Positions 21,616 to 31,697 of a DNA stretch of 64,000 nt are shown here, piece by piece. The stretch's first letter is position 1. Every line of letters begins with the position of its first letter. The DNA comes from Chaetoderma sp. LZ-2023a. Lineage: Eukaryota; Mollusca; Caudofoveata; Chaetodermatida; Chaetodermatidae. The position numbers and the translations under genes were made by a program. Under the pieces are notes generated by a model, which was given only the letters and a program-made list of their open reading frames with translations, searched no databases and had not been told where the DNA came from. The stretch is from positions 78,340,079-78,404,078 of the forward strand of contig CM067367.1 of NCBI GenBank assembly GCA_034401795.1, written 5' to 3'.

Positions 21616-22964
21616 TCAACAAAGTGTTAAATCCTGTCCAACTTGGAAGAACCTGTTCACTGACTCGGGCAACTTTGACAAACAAAATGCAATGTCTAGT
21701 GTACGGTAAGACCGTGGAACCGAAGCCCTGTCTGTCGTGCGCATATCCATCTTCAATGGCCCATGTCGCTTGGTACTATGAAATGGTTGAATGTCAATTA
21801 ATGGAGGGTCAACAGAACGTTTTCTAGTTTTATCAATGTCAATAGAATCACAAGCGTTCGTTGAAATATCCATATGAACACGCTGGACTAAAATGCCATT
21901 TGTATTATGTGTCGATCCTTCTCCAGACCGAGTTTCTTCAGTGAAGTCGTTGTTGTCCCAAATTAAAGTTGCTGGTAAATTCTTTGTGAATCCATTAGGA
22001 ACAATTTCATCTCTGTTAATTTGAACAGTGGCTATGGCGGTATCATGTTCTAGGACCTTGGAATGGGATACACAATGTCCCAAGCCATTCAATAAGCTGA
22101 TGAGACTGGCAGACCCTGTCCAATGTCGAATTGTCATCGCTAAAGCATATTGTTTCGGAGTTGGTGTTCTTCCTTTTGATGCCAAATATAGAATATCTTG
22201 TGATATTGACAGCAATTTGCATTTAACATCTTCTGAAGTATTCACAAAACGATCTAGGCAAATATCGGCTGATGCTCCGATCATCCAAGCTAACACATTA
22301 TATAACGATACAGGAATAATTTGTTCTGCTCCTTCCAGGGAAAGATCATCAGCTGTAGGAGGCCAAATCTTACATCCCGTCGATTCAGACAATAACCTCC
22401 TAATGTATAATGCTGAGAAATAGAGATTGCGCATTGTCTCCTGATCAGAAAATCGGCTGTTGCTGACTTCTTCAATATCATCTTCATTGCAGCTTGCTTG
22501 TGAATCACTCTCTGATTGCCAATAATCTGCTAATAATGTTTCATTTCCCTTTGCATGTACAACTTCACTTATGTTTCGATTGGATGGTTTCACAAACTGA
22601 AGTGTGGGGTAGGCTATTGCAAGTTTTTGTTTACGGTATGAAGCTCTAACATTAGCACCTACATCACGATTGTAAGTTTCCCTAACTGTATCAATAAACA
22701 TTGCCCGCAATTTCACCATACGTATCACGTTACCCTGTTTTAATATTTTCTCTTCAATGACAGACGTACAAAACTTTTGGAACGCTTCACCATACAATGC
22801 CTCGCCGCGATCTTTATCATGACGTTTCTCTGTTAGGAAACCAGTATAGTCCTTGTAACATGATCGATGGTAACGTACTTCAATTGCTACCATATCCTGT
22901 CCTTGTATCTGAAGAAGCATAAGTTCGTCATTCAAAATCTCCGCTGCCTTTAACAGTAGACCAC
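21616..22964 (-). CDS. Academ-like transposase, N-terminal part of exon 2
   Basis: Open from the acceptor at 22964 down to 21616. It contains VRYHRSCYKDYTGFLTEKRH, a long helical region, WPPTADDLSLEGAEQIIPVS, and the IWDNNDFTEETRSGEGSTHN segment with several acidic residues. The last 20 or so residues (from about 21685) are out of frame relative to the continuing protein. In this family the region precedes the RNase-H-like core; its specific function is unknown to me. Confidence 0.65.
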
Positions 22965-23561
22965 CTGAAATGTATATACATATGTGGTTTAGTTGGTTAA
23001 TAACGTCTATGTTGATTCATTTGTGCTCTAAAATATAAGGTATTGAATGTGCGTGTGTGGAATGGGCCTTTAAGAAAGTATATATATCATCATTACACAA
23101 CTGACCCAAATTAATGTATTTAAATTATTATATGGGTTGCCAGGAAATGTACATATATATATTTCAATTGTTACACTCAAGGGCCAATGGCCTATTGTGG
23201 AAATAAATATCATATCACATTCCAGGTGGAACCAAGAGAAAAATAATGAGATCACCGGGTGAAAGGTGAGAGGTAAAAAGTGTCTGCCGCAGAGATCGCA
23301 GCTATAGGGCTTGCTAAAGAAATATTCTGGTGAATATTTTGAAAATAATTTGACTGGACGCTTCAAATAAACAGTTTCAAAATACTTAGCAGTTTATTTA
23401 TCATGTCTACTTCAAAATGTATTCCCTTTAGGAACATATGTTTACTTCAAAGCCACCAAGAATGGTTTACCCTTTATATTTGATGGATGTGGTTGGGTGA
23501 GGGCTTGGGGTTACAGGCATGGCGAACGACAGTATAATTTATATTATGAAAAAGCACTTAC
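22965..23561 (-). other. Intron of the Academ-like transposase gene
   Basis: Minus-strand donor GTAAGTGC and acceptor ACATTTCAG. A family A hairpin fragment lies inside at about 23325-23395. The intron shows the element is transcribed and spliced like a host gene. Confidence 0.7.
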
Positions 23562-24015
23562 CAGACGTATATGCACAGCTTGCTAATCGCTCTTTCAGAC
23601 GTTTCCGTGAATTCTTATTTACTGTATACTGTTCCTTCTTACAAATTATACACTGTTCTGGTAAAACATGTAGACTTCTTCGTGGAGCTGTTTGGTCACG
23701 GGTATGTCGTGTTCGCTTTGAGGGCACAGGGTCGCAGGTGTCTGCAGTCCTAACTGTTTTTGCTACCCGTTTTACAGCTCTTTCTATCTTAGTCTTATCT
23801 GTAAACCGTGAATAACATGTTCGGTGATATCGAAAACTGGTGTCTAGCGCCGATTCATCCGTTAAATATGCATATTTTGCGGCTGTTTCTTTCTCCATAC
23901 CATCTAGTTCTTTCCATTTCTTAACACAGTCAATAAATTTCAACCAGCTCACTTCCGAGAACTGTAAAAGTGTTCCTTCCTGGTCATGTAAACAGTACTT
24001 TGTGGGCGCAGACAT

Positions 24016-24209
24016 CTTGAATAAGGAAGTGACCTGATTGGATGACTCCGTGTCTGCTCTTGTGATAGTTAAACTCGTCAAATTGGATTGTCTTTCTTGG
24101 CTAATTTATGTTACTTTTAACTAATTATTTCTAATTAATGTGCAAGAAAAATTGTGGGAACATTGGTGATTTAGAAAGAGTACGCCCTAAATATGTTATA
24201 CTAGCAATA
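24016..24209. promoter_or_regulatory. Leader/promoter region of the Academ-like element
   Basis: Lies between the right TIR and the transposase start codon, so it must contain the promoter. No clear TATA box could be chosen. An alternative upstream Met at 24081 is in frame but less typical. Confidence 0.35.
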
Positions 24210-24270
24210 TCAAGTTGCCCCGCAACATTTGCAACGAAAAGTCACCGTGCAGATTTTGGCCCACGGCCTA
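24210..24270 (-). repeat. Right terminal inverted repeat of the Academ-like element
   Basis: Complement of 17934-18005: GGCCCACGGCCTA at the edge and TTGCCCCGCAACATTTGCAA inside. Confidence 0.8.
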
Positions 24271-24273
24271 ATT

Positions 24274-24360
24274 CAAATGATTATGACGTCAGCCTACACG
24301 AGACGTAGTTAATTATGACGTCATAAGATTGATCAATAAACTGGATTCCTCAGTCACAAT
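24274..24360 (+). repeat. Family A MITE, right part, split by the Academ-like insertion
   Basis: Resumes the copy that breaks at 17930: ATTATGACGTCAGCCTACAC, GACGTAGTTAATTATGACGT and GGATTCCT. TGACGTCA occurs at 24284-24291 and 24316-24323. Confidence 0.85.
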
Positions 24361-25605
24361 AGTTCCCCTCGTGCAAATTCTTTCATCTCAATCTTTAGTC
24401 ACATAGACATGAACACGGTCGCCTAATCATTTCGAGTATAATTTGCCTGGAAACTGTTGCTGACACGACAGCTTCGAGGTAAATTAACGAGTTTTTCTTA
24501 CATTGTAAATAGTTTGTTGTATACCGTACATAAGACAGAAAGGCGTAACTCTGTCTGAGTATGACATCACTTATGATCAAGCCAGCCAAAAGAAGGCCTC
24601 TGTAGTGGTCTTATGAAGTGGCCGTCTATTGAATACGAGAGAATCATGCTTTAGAAAATTTACAACGACAATGACTGGCTCGATAACGAAGAGATAATTC
24701 TATTTTCTATAGCCAAGCTAACAATAGTGTCTAAATTTCTAGAGAACTATTCAGAGAAGTTTGTGGATATTTTCAAAGTAATTCGAGTGGAGCCTGTAGC
24801 TGCATGCAATAGGCGGCAAAAACACACCCAGCCCAGAATAATAACTTTCAAAATATGCAACAGAATAACCATGAAAGATCATAAAGAAATTGTGGCCTAT
24901 GGTCTGTAGCCTATGGTTAAAATGCCAGAGAGGTAGAGGAGTAAGAGCGAGAGAAAATTCAGTATAAAACAAAGCATAGCAAATGAGACTGATCGATCAT
25001 CTGCTGGTATCAACAGCGCCTCAAACCGATCAGAATGCCACTTTTATCAAGTAACCCTGTTAAATTCTCAAGATTTTACAAGAAAAGGTTCCATAGTGAA
25101 TGGCCATTTACTGGCCAAGAGAAGACAGTTTTTTGTAAGTTTACCACTAGAATTTAAGAACATAATAGGTGTATAACGCCTTGGCGATAAAACAGCGTAT
25201 GGCCACACAAGTCTAAATTCCTCCTTAACCAGTTTCCATTTGCAGGTCATGAGCGGTAGCCGAGCCAGTCATTGCAGTGGTAACCTTTCAAAAAGGTCTT
25301 CTCTTGGCCTGCAAATATACAATCATCAAGACCACTGCGGAGGCTTATTGGCCAGTTTTACCATTGTAACGGCAAGTTGATTCGAGAGGGTTAAAGATAT
25401 CCATTGTATTATTACTATGCTCTATTTATAAACTGAATACATTTTGAAGATAACTGATTTATTCAGAAGATAATTATGAATGGTAGGACAATAATGTATA
25501 AATTAGCAACCAGTTTCAGAACTGTCTCACAAATGAGTTAGTTCGCATATAGTGCAGAGTATGATCCGTAGATCCCGATGCAATCGGTAACATATTTGAT
25601 GCAGT
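24361..25605. other. GPCR upstream region with decayed repeats
   Basis: Relics of family A hairpins (about 24430-24480 and 24755-24870) and a family B-like stretch (about 25040-25395) that includes GCCATTTACTGGCC and AAGACAGTTTTTTGTAAGTT and ends AGGGTTAA. No upstream exon of the GPCR is seen. Confidence 0.5.
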
Positions 25606-26610
25606 ATGAAGTCTTCACGCAACACTTTCGTTAACAACACGTCGTATATCGAGATGAACACCTCGGAGAAGAATGCTACAGATATTAATATCTATGATTT
25701 TTACCTGCGAGGATACGAATCCTTCCCGAGTTGGTTCTTCAAGGAGTTTGCCCTAGGATTCTTCATTTTCGGCACATTGAATAACGTTGTGCTGCTGTAT
25801 TACTTGGTGAAAACTCGTAAATATAAGTCTCCAATCTTCCTTCTAATCACAAGCTTAGGTATGTGTGATTTGTTAACCTTGGTTACCGGCATTGCCTGGG
25901 TGCTACTGATCGCGCCATACATGCCATACCCTGAATATGGATTTGTGTGCGGCTTAGTCGTCGTCTGCAACCACACACCACTCGTTGCCAGTAACTACCA
26001 TCTTGTATTCTTCGCTGGTTTTCGTCTTTATCAACTCGGATTTCCTCTCAGAGCCCGTGCTAAGATTACTGCAAGTTTTGTGCTTAAAGGCTGTATAATT
26101 ATCTGGGTGTTCCTACTTCTCTGGACTGCACCATTTGCTTTTCTGTATAAACCAATGAGAGTGCCATACCGGGACTCGACTGTGACCTTGCGCGAATTTC
26201 AAGGTAACTTTAACGCGAGAGACACAATATGGTTTGTCTTTCATACACTCCTCCCAAATTGTCTGCTAATTTTGTTTCATGCTACCAAACAGTTCAGAGT
26301 GTCTAGAAGTAAATCGCTGGATGTATCAAAGGAAAACAGGAATATTGACGCTCGTACACTTGGTATCATCATAATCCTGTTTGTTATTTGCTGGTTTCCC
26401 TGTAATTCTTATGGCGTTACGCATAAATCATTCTCAGGACAAAATCTAAGAGTGCACACCGCGATCTATACACTATTCTTGTACTTTGGTTTTGCTAATT
26501 CTGTTCTTAACCCACTTGTATACGTGCTGTTTGCAAGGACTGTGCGTCAAGATTTGGTCAAACTATTCTGTCCAAGGGTTCTAAAGCATAATAATAATAA
26601 TATTAATTGA
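25606..26610 (+). CDS. Orphan rhodopsin-like G-protein-coupled receptor, intronless
   Basis: A 334-residue single-exon receptor. The N-terminus has several N-glycosylation sites (NNTS, NTS, NAT within residues 10-25). TM1 includes GTLNNVVLLYY (Asn59/60). TM2 has LGMCDLL with Asp88. Cys115 (FVCGL) at the start of TM3 is the usual disulfide cysteine. The DRY box is altered to GFRLY but keeps Arg140. TM4 has Trp167, TM6 has CWFP (262-265) and TM7 has NSVLNPLVYVL (Asn302-Tyr306), followed by a short basic tail. All seven helices can be placed. The ligand is unknown. The pseudogenes at 7560 and 34132 are relatives, which suggests a local, fast-evolving lineage-specific expansion. Missing the acidic residue before Arg140 could raise basal activity, but that is inference. 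Confidence 0.85.
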   Translation: MKSSRNTFVNNTSYIEMNTSEKNATDINIYDFYLRGYESFPSWFFKEFALGFFIFGTLNNVVLLYYLVKTRKYKSPIFLLITSLGMCDLLTLVTGIAWVLLIAPYMPYPEYGFVCGLVVVCNHTPLVASNYHLVFFAGFRLYQLGFPLRARAKITASFVLKGCIIIWVFLLLWTAPFAFLYKPMRVPYRDSTVTLREFQGNFNARDTIWFVFHTLLPNCLLILFHATKQFRVSRSKSLDVSKENRNIDARTLGIIIILFVICWFPCNSYGVTHKSFSGQNLRVHTAIYTLFLYFGFANSVLNPLVYVLFARTVRQDLVKLFCPRVLKHNNNNIN

Positions 26611-26767
26611 TGTTCTTTATTACTAGAATTTGTGTAAGCTACCCACGTTCAGATGAGGAAACACATACTGTCATTAGGGGGCTCCACTGGATGATTCGTG
26701 CTAAACTTCATATCATAATAAATATCCTAGTATCAAATTCCATCCATATTCGGTGTGCTTATCAAAC

Positions 26768-26837
26768 AATAAAATCATCGGGAATTACTATTACAAATCA
26801 AGGATCGTGAGATTCGGTAACAGCATTGTATAATAAA
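26768..26837 (+). terminator. Candidate polyadenylation signals behind the GPCR
   Basis: AATAAA occurs at 26768-26773 and 26832-26837, about 160 and 220 bases after the stop codon. Either could serve the GPCR transcript; no experimental support. Confidence 0.35.
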
Positions 26838-26894
26838 GAAACATCACATCGTGTTCCCGATATGTTTTACGGTTCAAGAGACTGCTTAATTGTG

Positions 26895-26953
26895 TGGATG
26901 GATGGATAGATGGATAGCCGGCAGGCAGACATGCAGACAGACAGGCAGGTGGG

Positions 26954-26992
<39 letters not shown>

Positions 26993-27215
26993 ACAGGCAG
27001 TCAGATAGACAGACAGGTAGGTAAGCAGGCAGGCAGGCAGACAGGAAGGCAGGCAGGCAGGCAGGCAGGCAGGTAGACAGACAGACAGACAGACACACAG
27101 ACAGACAGGCAGGCCGATAGGTAAGCATGCAGGCAGGCATGTAGACAGCCATCCATCTATCCATTCATCCACTCATCCATCCATCCATCCATTCATTCAT
27201 CCATCCATCCATTCA
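26895..27215. repeat. Compound tetranucleotide array (GGAT / GGCA / CCAT)
   Basis: Begins with GGAT units, becomes a long GGCA/GACA array (about 26920-27145), and ends in ATCC/ATTC units that are the complement of the first block. The Cys/Leu-rich ORFs on the minus strand are artefacts. Confidence 0.95.
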
Positions 27216-27299
27216 TTCATTAATTGTTTTATTTATTGATTTAATTTTGAACGGATACAAGCATGTGGATGCAAATGTGCTAACGGACACTAACTTAGA

Positions 27300-27545
27300 G
27301 CTTGAATTCCATATGTAGTTGGTTTGCGCGTGACTGTCGCCTCTTCGTACGATAGTGCTAGTACCGGCCCACGAGAGTTAATGAAAACCTCACCGGACAG
27401 CATAAGACATGCATTGTGACGTCATTGTGGTGCTTGATTCAGTACACAGTTTGGGAGGTCGCTATCCACGTTGACGGACGTGTTAGAAATCTAAGTCGAG
27501 AGTCATGACGCATCGTGTGTATGCGAAAGACATCCAAAAAAGTAA
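27300..27545 (+). other. Possible first exon and promoter of an unknown gene
   Basis: 27300-27500 is GC-richer and carries TGACGTCA at 27417-27424 outside any family A copy. An ATG at 27505 opens MTHRVYAKDIQK and meets a consensus-like donor (AAA|GTAAGT) at 27541/27542. No downstream exon was identified, so this is only a pattern match. Confidence 0.2.
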
Positions 27546-27609
27546 GTCACCCCCCCCCCTCCCCTCCCCACCTCCAAATATGGGATAATATTTTCTAAGA
27601 TATATATCT

Positions 27610-27965
27610 AATGAACCTTTCCAGTTTTAGCTATGCCCAGCCAATCACTACCTAAGTCCCGCTCCCACCCACACTTCACCGTGTTGGGATTGATCGATCA
27701 CTGAATGCATTGACTGTCAATTTCCTGAAAACTATAAAATTAAGCTGTTCAAAAGGATATTTATTAAAAAGTAAAGACATACAAATCGTATAACAACGCA
27801 TAGTCCGTCTTCAACTATGCGCTCGGGATGTACTTATCTATGTCATACATGACGTCATAATGATGTCATGGATTGTGAGGTCATTCTATAAGGGCACGTA
27901 GTTGATTATGACGTCACATGATGAATGAATACAGTGGAAATGTCCATTGTAATCAAATTTCTCAC
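27610..27965 (+). repeat. Family A MITE, nearly full length, hairpin mostly deleted
   Basis: Left end CCTTTCCAGTTTTAGCTATG, the ATTGATCGATCACTGAATGC block, then TATTTATTAAAAAGTAAAGA and the distal block with TGACGTCA at 27850-27857 and 27909-27916. It ends AGTGGAAATGTCCATTG. The two ends are inverted (CTTTCCA / TGGAAA). Confidence 0.85.
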
Positions 27966-28373
27966 AGGTCATCAATTTGATTATGGCAATAATCAGTGAA
28001 AATGATTATCCCATATGTTGTTCTATGCCTGAATGCTCATGCAGTAAATGCAACATCTCTGACTTTTTATCTGCACAGTTTGTAAACGGTACAAGGTCCT
28101 TTGTAAACAGTGTGTGTCATAAATATGTCTATTCGAATATATTACAATTTTACAGCGGGGGTGTTCCACTTTCTCTAACCAGTTAATACTATCAACATTA
28201 TTGTGATAGGTTTGAATAACAGAATACTCGTTTTGTATCACTGGATCTCTTGTTAGAATGAGGTCTTATCTTGGAAGAAGGTTATTGCAGATGTTGTTGG
28301 TAAAATATTTTCGGTTGTGATCTGATCAGAGTTTTTGTCAGATATGATTAGAAGAAATTATACATATGTTAAA

Positions 28374-28374
<1 letters not shown>
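27966..28374. other. No gene recognised
   Basis: Short ORFs only; 27977-28186 encodes a cysteine-containing peptide with no recognised family. Confidence 0.4.
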
Positions 28375-28424
<50 letters not shown>

Positions 28425-28480
28425 AGAGAGAGAGAGAGAGAGCAAAAGAGAGAGGGAGAGAGAGAGAGGAGAGAGAGGCG
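28375..28480. repeat. (GA)n microsatellite
   Basis: GA units with a few interruptions; it marks the 3' edge of the gag-bearing element. Confidence 0.95.
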
Positions 28481-28562
28481 CCGAGTCAGTGGCAATCAGA
28501 GTCATCAAGACAATATGGGTGTGGTTAATAATTATATCTCTAGGCATGCACATCTCATTTAA

Positions 28563-30401
28563 TCACATATTTGTGCACATGCTATGTATGAGATTTCGTG
28601 GAAATCTTTGTGACAAAACACCTTCCCGACCACTAAGCATGTTTGCAGATCCCCATGCCGGTGTGACTTCATCCACCTCCACACGGGATTTGGAGTTTAC
28701 AGGTGCGTAATAAGGGCACTGATTATCAGAATGTCCAAATTGTTCACATTTTCTACATAAGTCATTAAACCTTGTCCGGTCGTTCTGATTCATTTGCGTC
28801 GGTCGGCTACGGCACTGAAATGCGTAATGTCCTTTCTTGTTACAATTGAAACATGTTACACCAGATTGACGGTTCTGCATACCTTGATTGTTATTATTGC
28901 TATCGTCTGATTTTGGGCTGCGACAATTTCGGGAAATATGTCCCCTTTACCACAATTATAACACGTTTTATTTTGATTGTTGTGCTGCTGGTGCTGATTG
29001 TTCTGTTGTTGCTGTGGTGGTTTATTTGGTCTATTCGGACAATTTCGTTTGACATGTCCTTCTTGGTTACACCCAAAACATCTAATTGTCTCTTTTTCTG
29101 GTTGCCGTGTGCTTGCGTCAGGGCTGGTGTATTTGTTGTGGCATTAATCATTGAAGCTATCGATTTCATTAACTGATTTTGCATACCCTTAATCATAGAA
29201 TATACATCTTTCATCATTTTGCCCTGTCGTAATTCTAAGTTCGTTAGTCGCTGGTCGGTCATCATTACTCTGATCTGTCGGTCAACTACATCTATCTCCA
29301 TATCCTCCTCGTGTCGTGGTGGGGTGAGATACATGGCGTCGAGTAAATCATCTATGTCCCCTTGTCGTTCAGCGAAGGCTTTTGTGTCTTCCAGTGTTTT
29401 GTTCCTTTTAATAATGACTCGCTGAACCAACGCTACGTTGGACAATGCTCATATGTAGGCACGTACCACAATTCTCTTACTGTTATCATTAATATTGGGG
29501 TAGATATTTCTAGCTAGGGTTGTTAAATGTATTAATTTTCTCCCCTTGCTTCTGTTTGATGATTTCCAGCTCGTATTTAACACGCTCCTCTTCATTTGCG
29601 GATACAAGGAATTTTACCACGTTTCGATCTCAGAGTAACCCTCGATGTCTTTATGCAATTGTCCTCTGGTGGTCCAGCTTATGATATAAGCTGCATCATC
29701 CGGCTGGTTTGGGCACATCGTGTCTAAGGCGAAACAGCACATCTCAAGATATTCCCGTACTTCCGATGGTATATGTCCGTCGCTGGTTTGTATATGCTGC
29801 ACATGATCATGCAACAATCCGCGTCGGATTCGGTCCTCTTCCCTCGTGTTGGATAAGTTGGAGAATTCATTCATGCTGTTTTGTAAGTTGGTAGTCATTA
29901 TGCTGAATACCTTCCATAGATTTTCAGCAGTTGATGAGACTCCTCATTGAGCCATTGTTGCTGTTGTGTGGGTTTGACTCGGAATTAGCTCTGGGCAGGG
30001 TCGACTGGGTAGGGTCTGTGAAAATAGTGGATCAGGCGGCATATGGCATGTCCTTTGCCTGACTCGGACAGCGTATGGGTCCTGAATGGTGGCGATGTAT
30101 GCTTCTATCCCCTCTATGATGACTGAAGATAATAAATCTGTAGACTGATCTGGGCGATGGTTCTGGGGTCTCAGATACCAGATAGATTCCTGGTGGCTGA
30201 TACACTAGAGATCTCTACTGTGACTTTGGCAGTATTGTCAGCTTTGGATTCTGTGTGTGTTGATAGTGTGACTTGATCTGAGCAACAGACTAGATCGCAG
30301 AATTCGAAAATGGTGTCCGAAATTCGTTGAATGGATTGCTTGCTGTTACATGATGGTGGTTGCGGACTGTACGTGGTATGGGTGAATGTTTTGTCGTTCA
30401 T
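28563..30401 (-). pseudogene. LTR-retrotransposon gag with four zinc knuckles, no pol
   Basis: On the minus strand gag starts MNDKTFTHTTYSPQPPS at 30401. It continues with breaks through a capsid-like region (EVREYLEMCCFALDTM, about 29780-29710) and a coiled stretch (QRLTNLELRQGKMMKDVYSM) to zinc knuckles of the CCHC type. These are CFGCNQEGHVKRNC (about 29085-29045), a second at CYNC (about 28960) interrupted by a frameshift in a G-run, CFNCNKKGHYAFQC (about 28855-28810) and CRKCEQFGHSDNQC (about 28770-28725). The ORF ends at 28563. No protease, RT or integrase follows; the sequence runs into a (GA)n array. At least three frameshifts or stops occur (about 30170, 29610-29450, 28955). Gag would package the element's RNA. 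Clade unknown. Confidence 0.7.
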
Positions 30402-30489
30402 TACTTGGTATTCACGCTTTTAGCTGATGATGTCCTTCGGAAATTGTACACTTTTCACAACATAATGTAACATATCTAATCTGAGATTA

Positions 30490-30507
30490 CTCCTGGCAGG
30501 CTCGCCA
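30490..30507 (-). promoter_or_regulatory. Candidate tRNA primer binding site
   Basis: Minus-strand TGGCGAGCCTGCCAGGAG begins with the TGG that pairs with a tRNA CCA end. It lies two bases inside a TG/CA-type boundary (TGAGAAGG on the plus strand from 30510) and about 90 bases upstream of the gag start. This fits an LTR / PBS / gag layout. The tRNA was not identified. Confidence 0.5.
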
Positions 30508-30509
30508 AA

Positions 30510-31265
30510 TGAGAAGGCAGGAACTCGGATTCTCAGCCGTATTTCATATACACCCGCCAATATGTGTGGCATTAGAATTCGTTCAGTAATAACAAAACCA
30601 GTATTTCATACAGGCCTAACTAACCATGCTTGGATTTTGGATACAATTCTATAACACCATTATGAAATGTGTTTGACCTTTAGAAATACAATAGTTTGCA
30701 GTTGTTGTCACGAACCAACAAATAGTTTACATTTGTCATTACGAAAGTTTGCATTTGTTGCTACGGATTGTATTCAAAATAGTTTGCATGTGTTGCTGTC
30801 CAATGGTGAGTAATTTTTTCATCCATTTCATTCTTTTCACACTGCATTTATTAACAATGACACTTGCTGTCGTCACTATAGACCCGCGCCATTGCTAAAG
30901 TAAATGTTCATTCTTCCTTCCACTATTCTATCCTTCTTTCTTGTCTGTTCATCCGTGCCTCATTCATAATTTAAATGTATATCAGATTCCAGCACACAGC
31001 GTAAAATAGGTTACCACATCACACGCTCCTGACTAGGTCATCCTGCTCATCTATCTATATGCATGATGTTTGTTACATAAATAAAAACAAGGTTCAAACG
31101 TCAATCTAATTGTGTACATGTTCAATCGCACACCCACACACATATATTACATAAACGGTTTCTCATAAATCATATATATAAATCATGATGACGTTGTCAT
31201 GACATTAAATGATATATATAAATCACGATGACGTCGTCGTGACGTAGAACATATTTATAACTGAG
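30510..31265 (-). repeat. Candidate 5' LTR region of the gag element
   Basis: Starts TGAGAAGG next to the PBS. It contains short internal repeats (AGTTTGCA.TTGTTG.., four times at about 30690-30800) and two copies of ATATATAAATCA.GATGACGT near 31165-31245. The far end of the LTR could not be placed because no second LTR is in the window. Confidence 0.35.
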
Positions 31266-31697
31266 ATGAACTTATCCGAAAGACTACTAAAAAGATTAAC
31301 AGAAGAGTTGGGCTCCGTGCTCGCCAGGTCAAGAGGTCATATGCAAATGATGCTTAAGACAGGAACCGACAATCTTGAGACTAGCTACTTCCCCCAAATC
31401 CCCAGATCCGAATCCGGATATCTACAACATGATGTGCAGATTAATTTCCACCACTGGTTGCGTGGTACGGCAGATCTGGCGGGTCATCACAGAGCACGTC
31501 ATTCGCTCCACATACTGGACGACGAGCTACATCGGGGCCAAAAGACCCATCTGCACGAAAGGTCTCTTTACGGAAGCAGTGGCTTGGACTACCTGACTTT
31601 AAGAAGTTTATTGGCCCCGGGTGATATCTTCTCGGGAGCTTACAAAAACGGGCGGTTGCGGATGTGGTGGCTAGTACCCCACGGAAAACGAGTCTGA
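31266..31697 (+). CDS. Unrecognised 143-aa ORF in a GC-rich island
   Basis: Starts MNLSERLLKRLTEELGSVLA and ends with WWLVPHGKRV. The DNA is clearly richer in GC than its flanks, and the opposite strand is open too (31441-31740), so base composition alone may explain the frame. No domain, signal peptide or membrane segment is seen. It may be part of an unknown repeat. Confidence 0.2.
   Translation: MNLSERLLKRLTEELGSVLARSRGHMQMMLKTGTDNLETSYFPQIPRSESGYLQHDVQINFHHWLRGTADLAGHHRARHSLHILDDELHRGQKTHLHERSLYGSSGLDYLTLRSLLAPGDIFSGAYKNGRLRMWWLVPHGKRV

Larger units (their letters stand above)
18719..24015 (-). pseudogene. Full Academ-like transposase gene, two exons, disrupted
   Basis: Exon 1 runs 24015-23562 (start MSAPTKYCLH) to a CTG|GTAAGT donor; exon 2 begins at 22964 after TTTCAG. 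Joining gives an in-frame TSGGLLLKAAEIL. The intron is 597 bp. The total is about 1,565 codons. Exon 1 and the start of exon 2 each carry a YHR(T/S)CY motif, with CIICKK between them, so zinc binding is likely. A DDE-like region follows: FDQAIYAKA, LGDFHTSMSFL and HKLMFEALQRL supply candidate D, D and E. Then come the XPG and CXC parts. Damage: a frameshift between about 21616 and 21685, an in-frame TAA at 21181-21179, and a TAA at 20719-20717. All three lie between regions that otherwise align with one continuous protein, so this copy is recently dead. The DDE assignment is inference. Confidence 0.75.
17934..24270 (-). mobile_element. Academ-like DNA transposon, 6.3 kb, with TIRs and 3-bp TSD
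   Basis: Ends are inverted repeats: TAGGCCGTGGGCC is perfect at both ends, and an inner block CGTTGCAA..TTGCGGGGCAACTTGA (17979-18005 and 24210-24236) matches at 25 of 27 bases. ATT lies directly outside both ends (17931-17933 and 24271-24273) as a 3-bp target duplication. The flanks are the two halves of one family A MITE, which independently fixes the insertion point. Inside is one minus-strand gene of two exons with DDE-like, XPG/FEN1-like and CXC regions. From memory, an XPG nuclease in a large transposase and 3-4 bp TSDs are features of the Academ superfamily. Nested family A scraps lie at about 18600-18680 and 23325-23395. Confidence 0.75.

Noticed and set aside
17911-24280. CAAAT found near both ends of the Academ-like element as a target duplication
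   Set aside because: It is not adjacent to the inverted repeats. ATT touches both ends exactly and agrees with the split MITE.
26867-27172. Cys/Leu-rich repeat proteins on the minus strand
   Set aside because: Direct translations of the GGCA/GACA tetranucleotide array.
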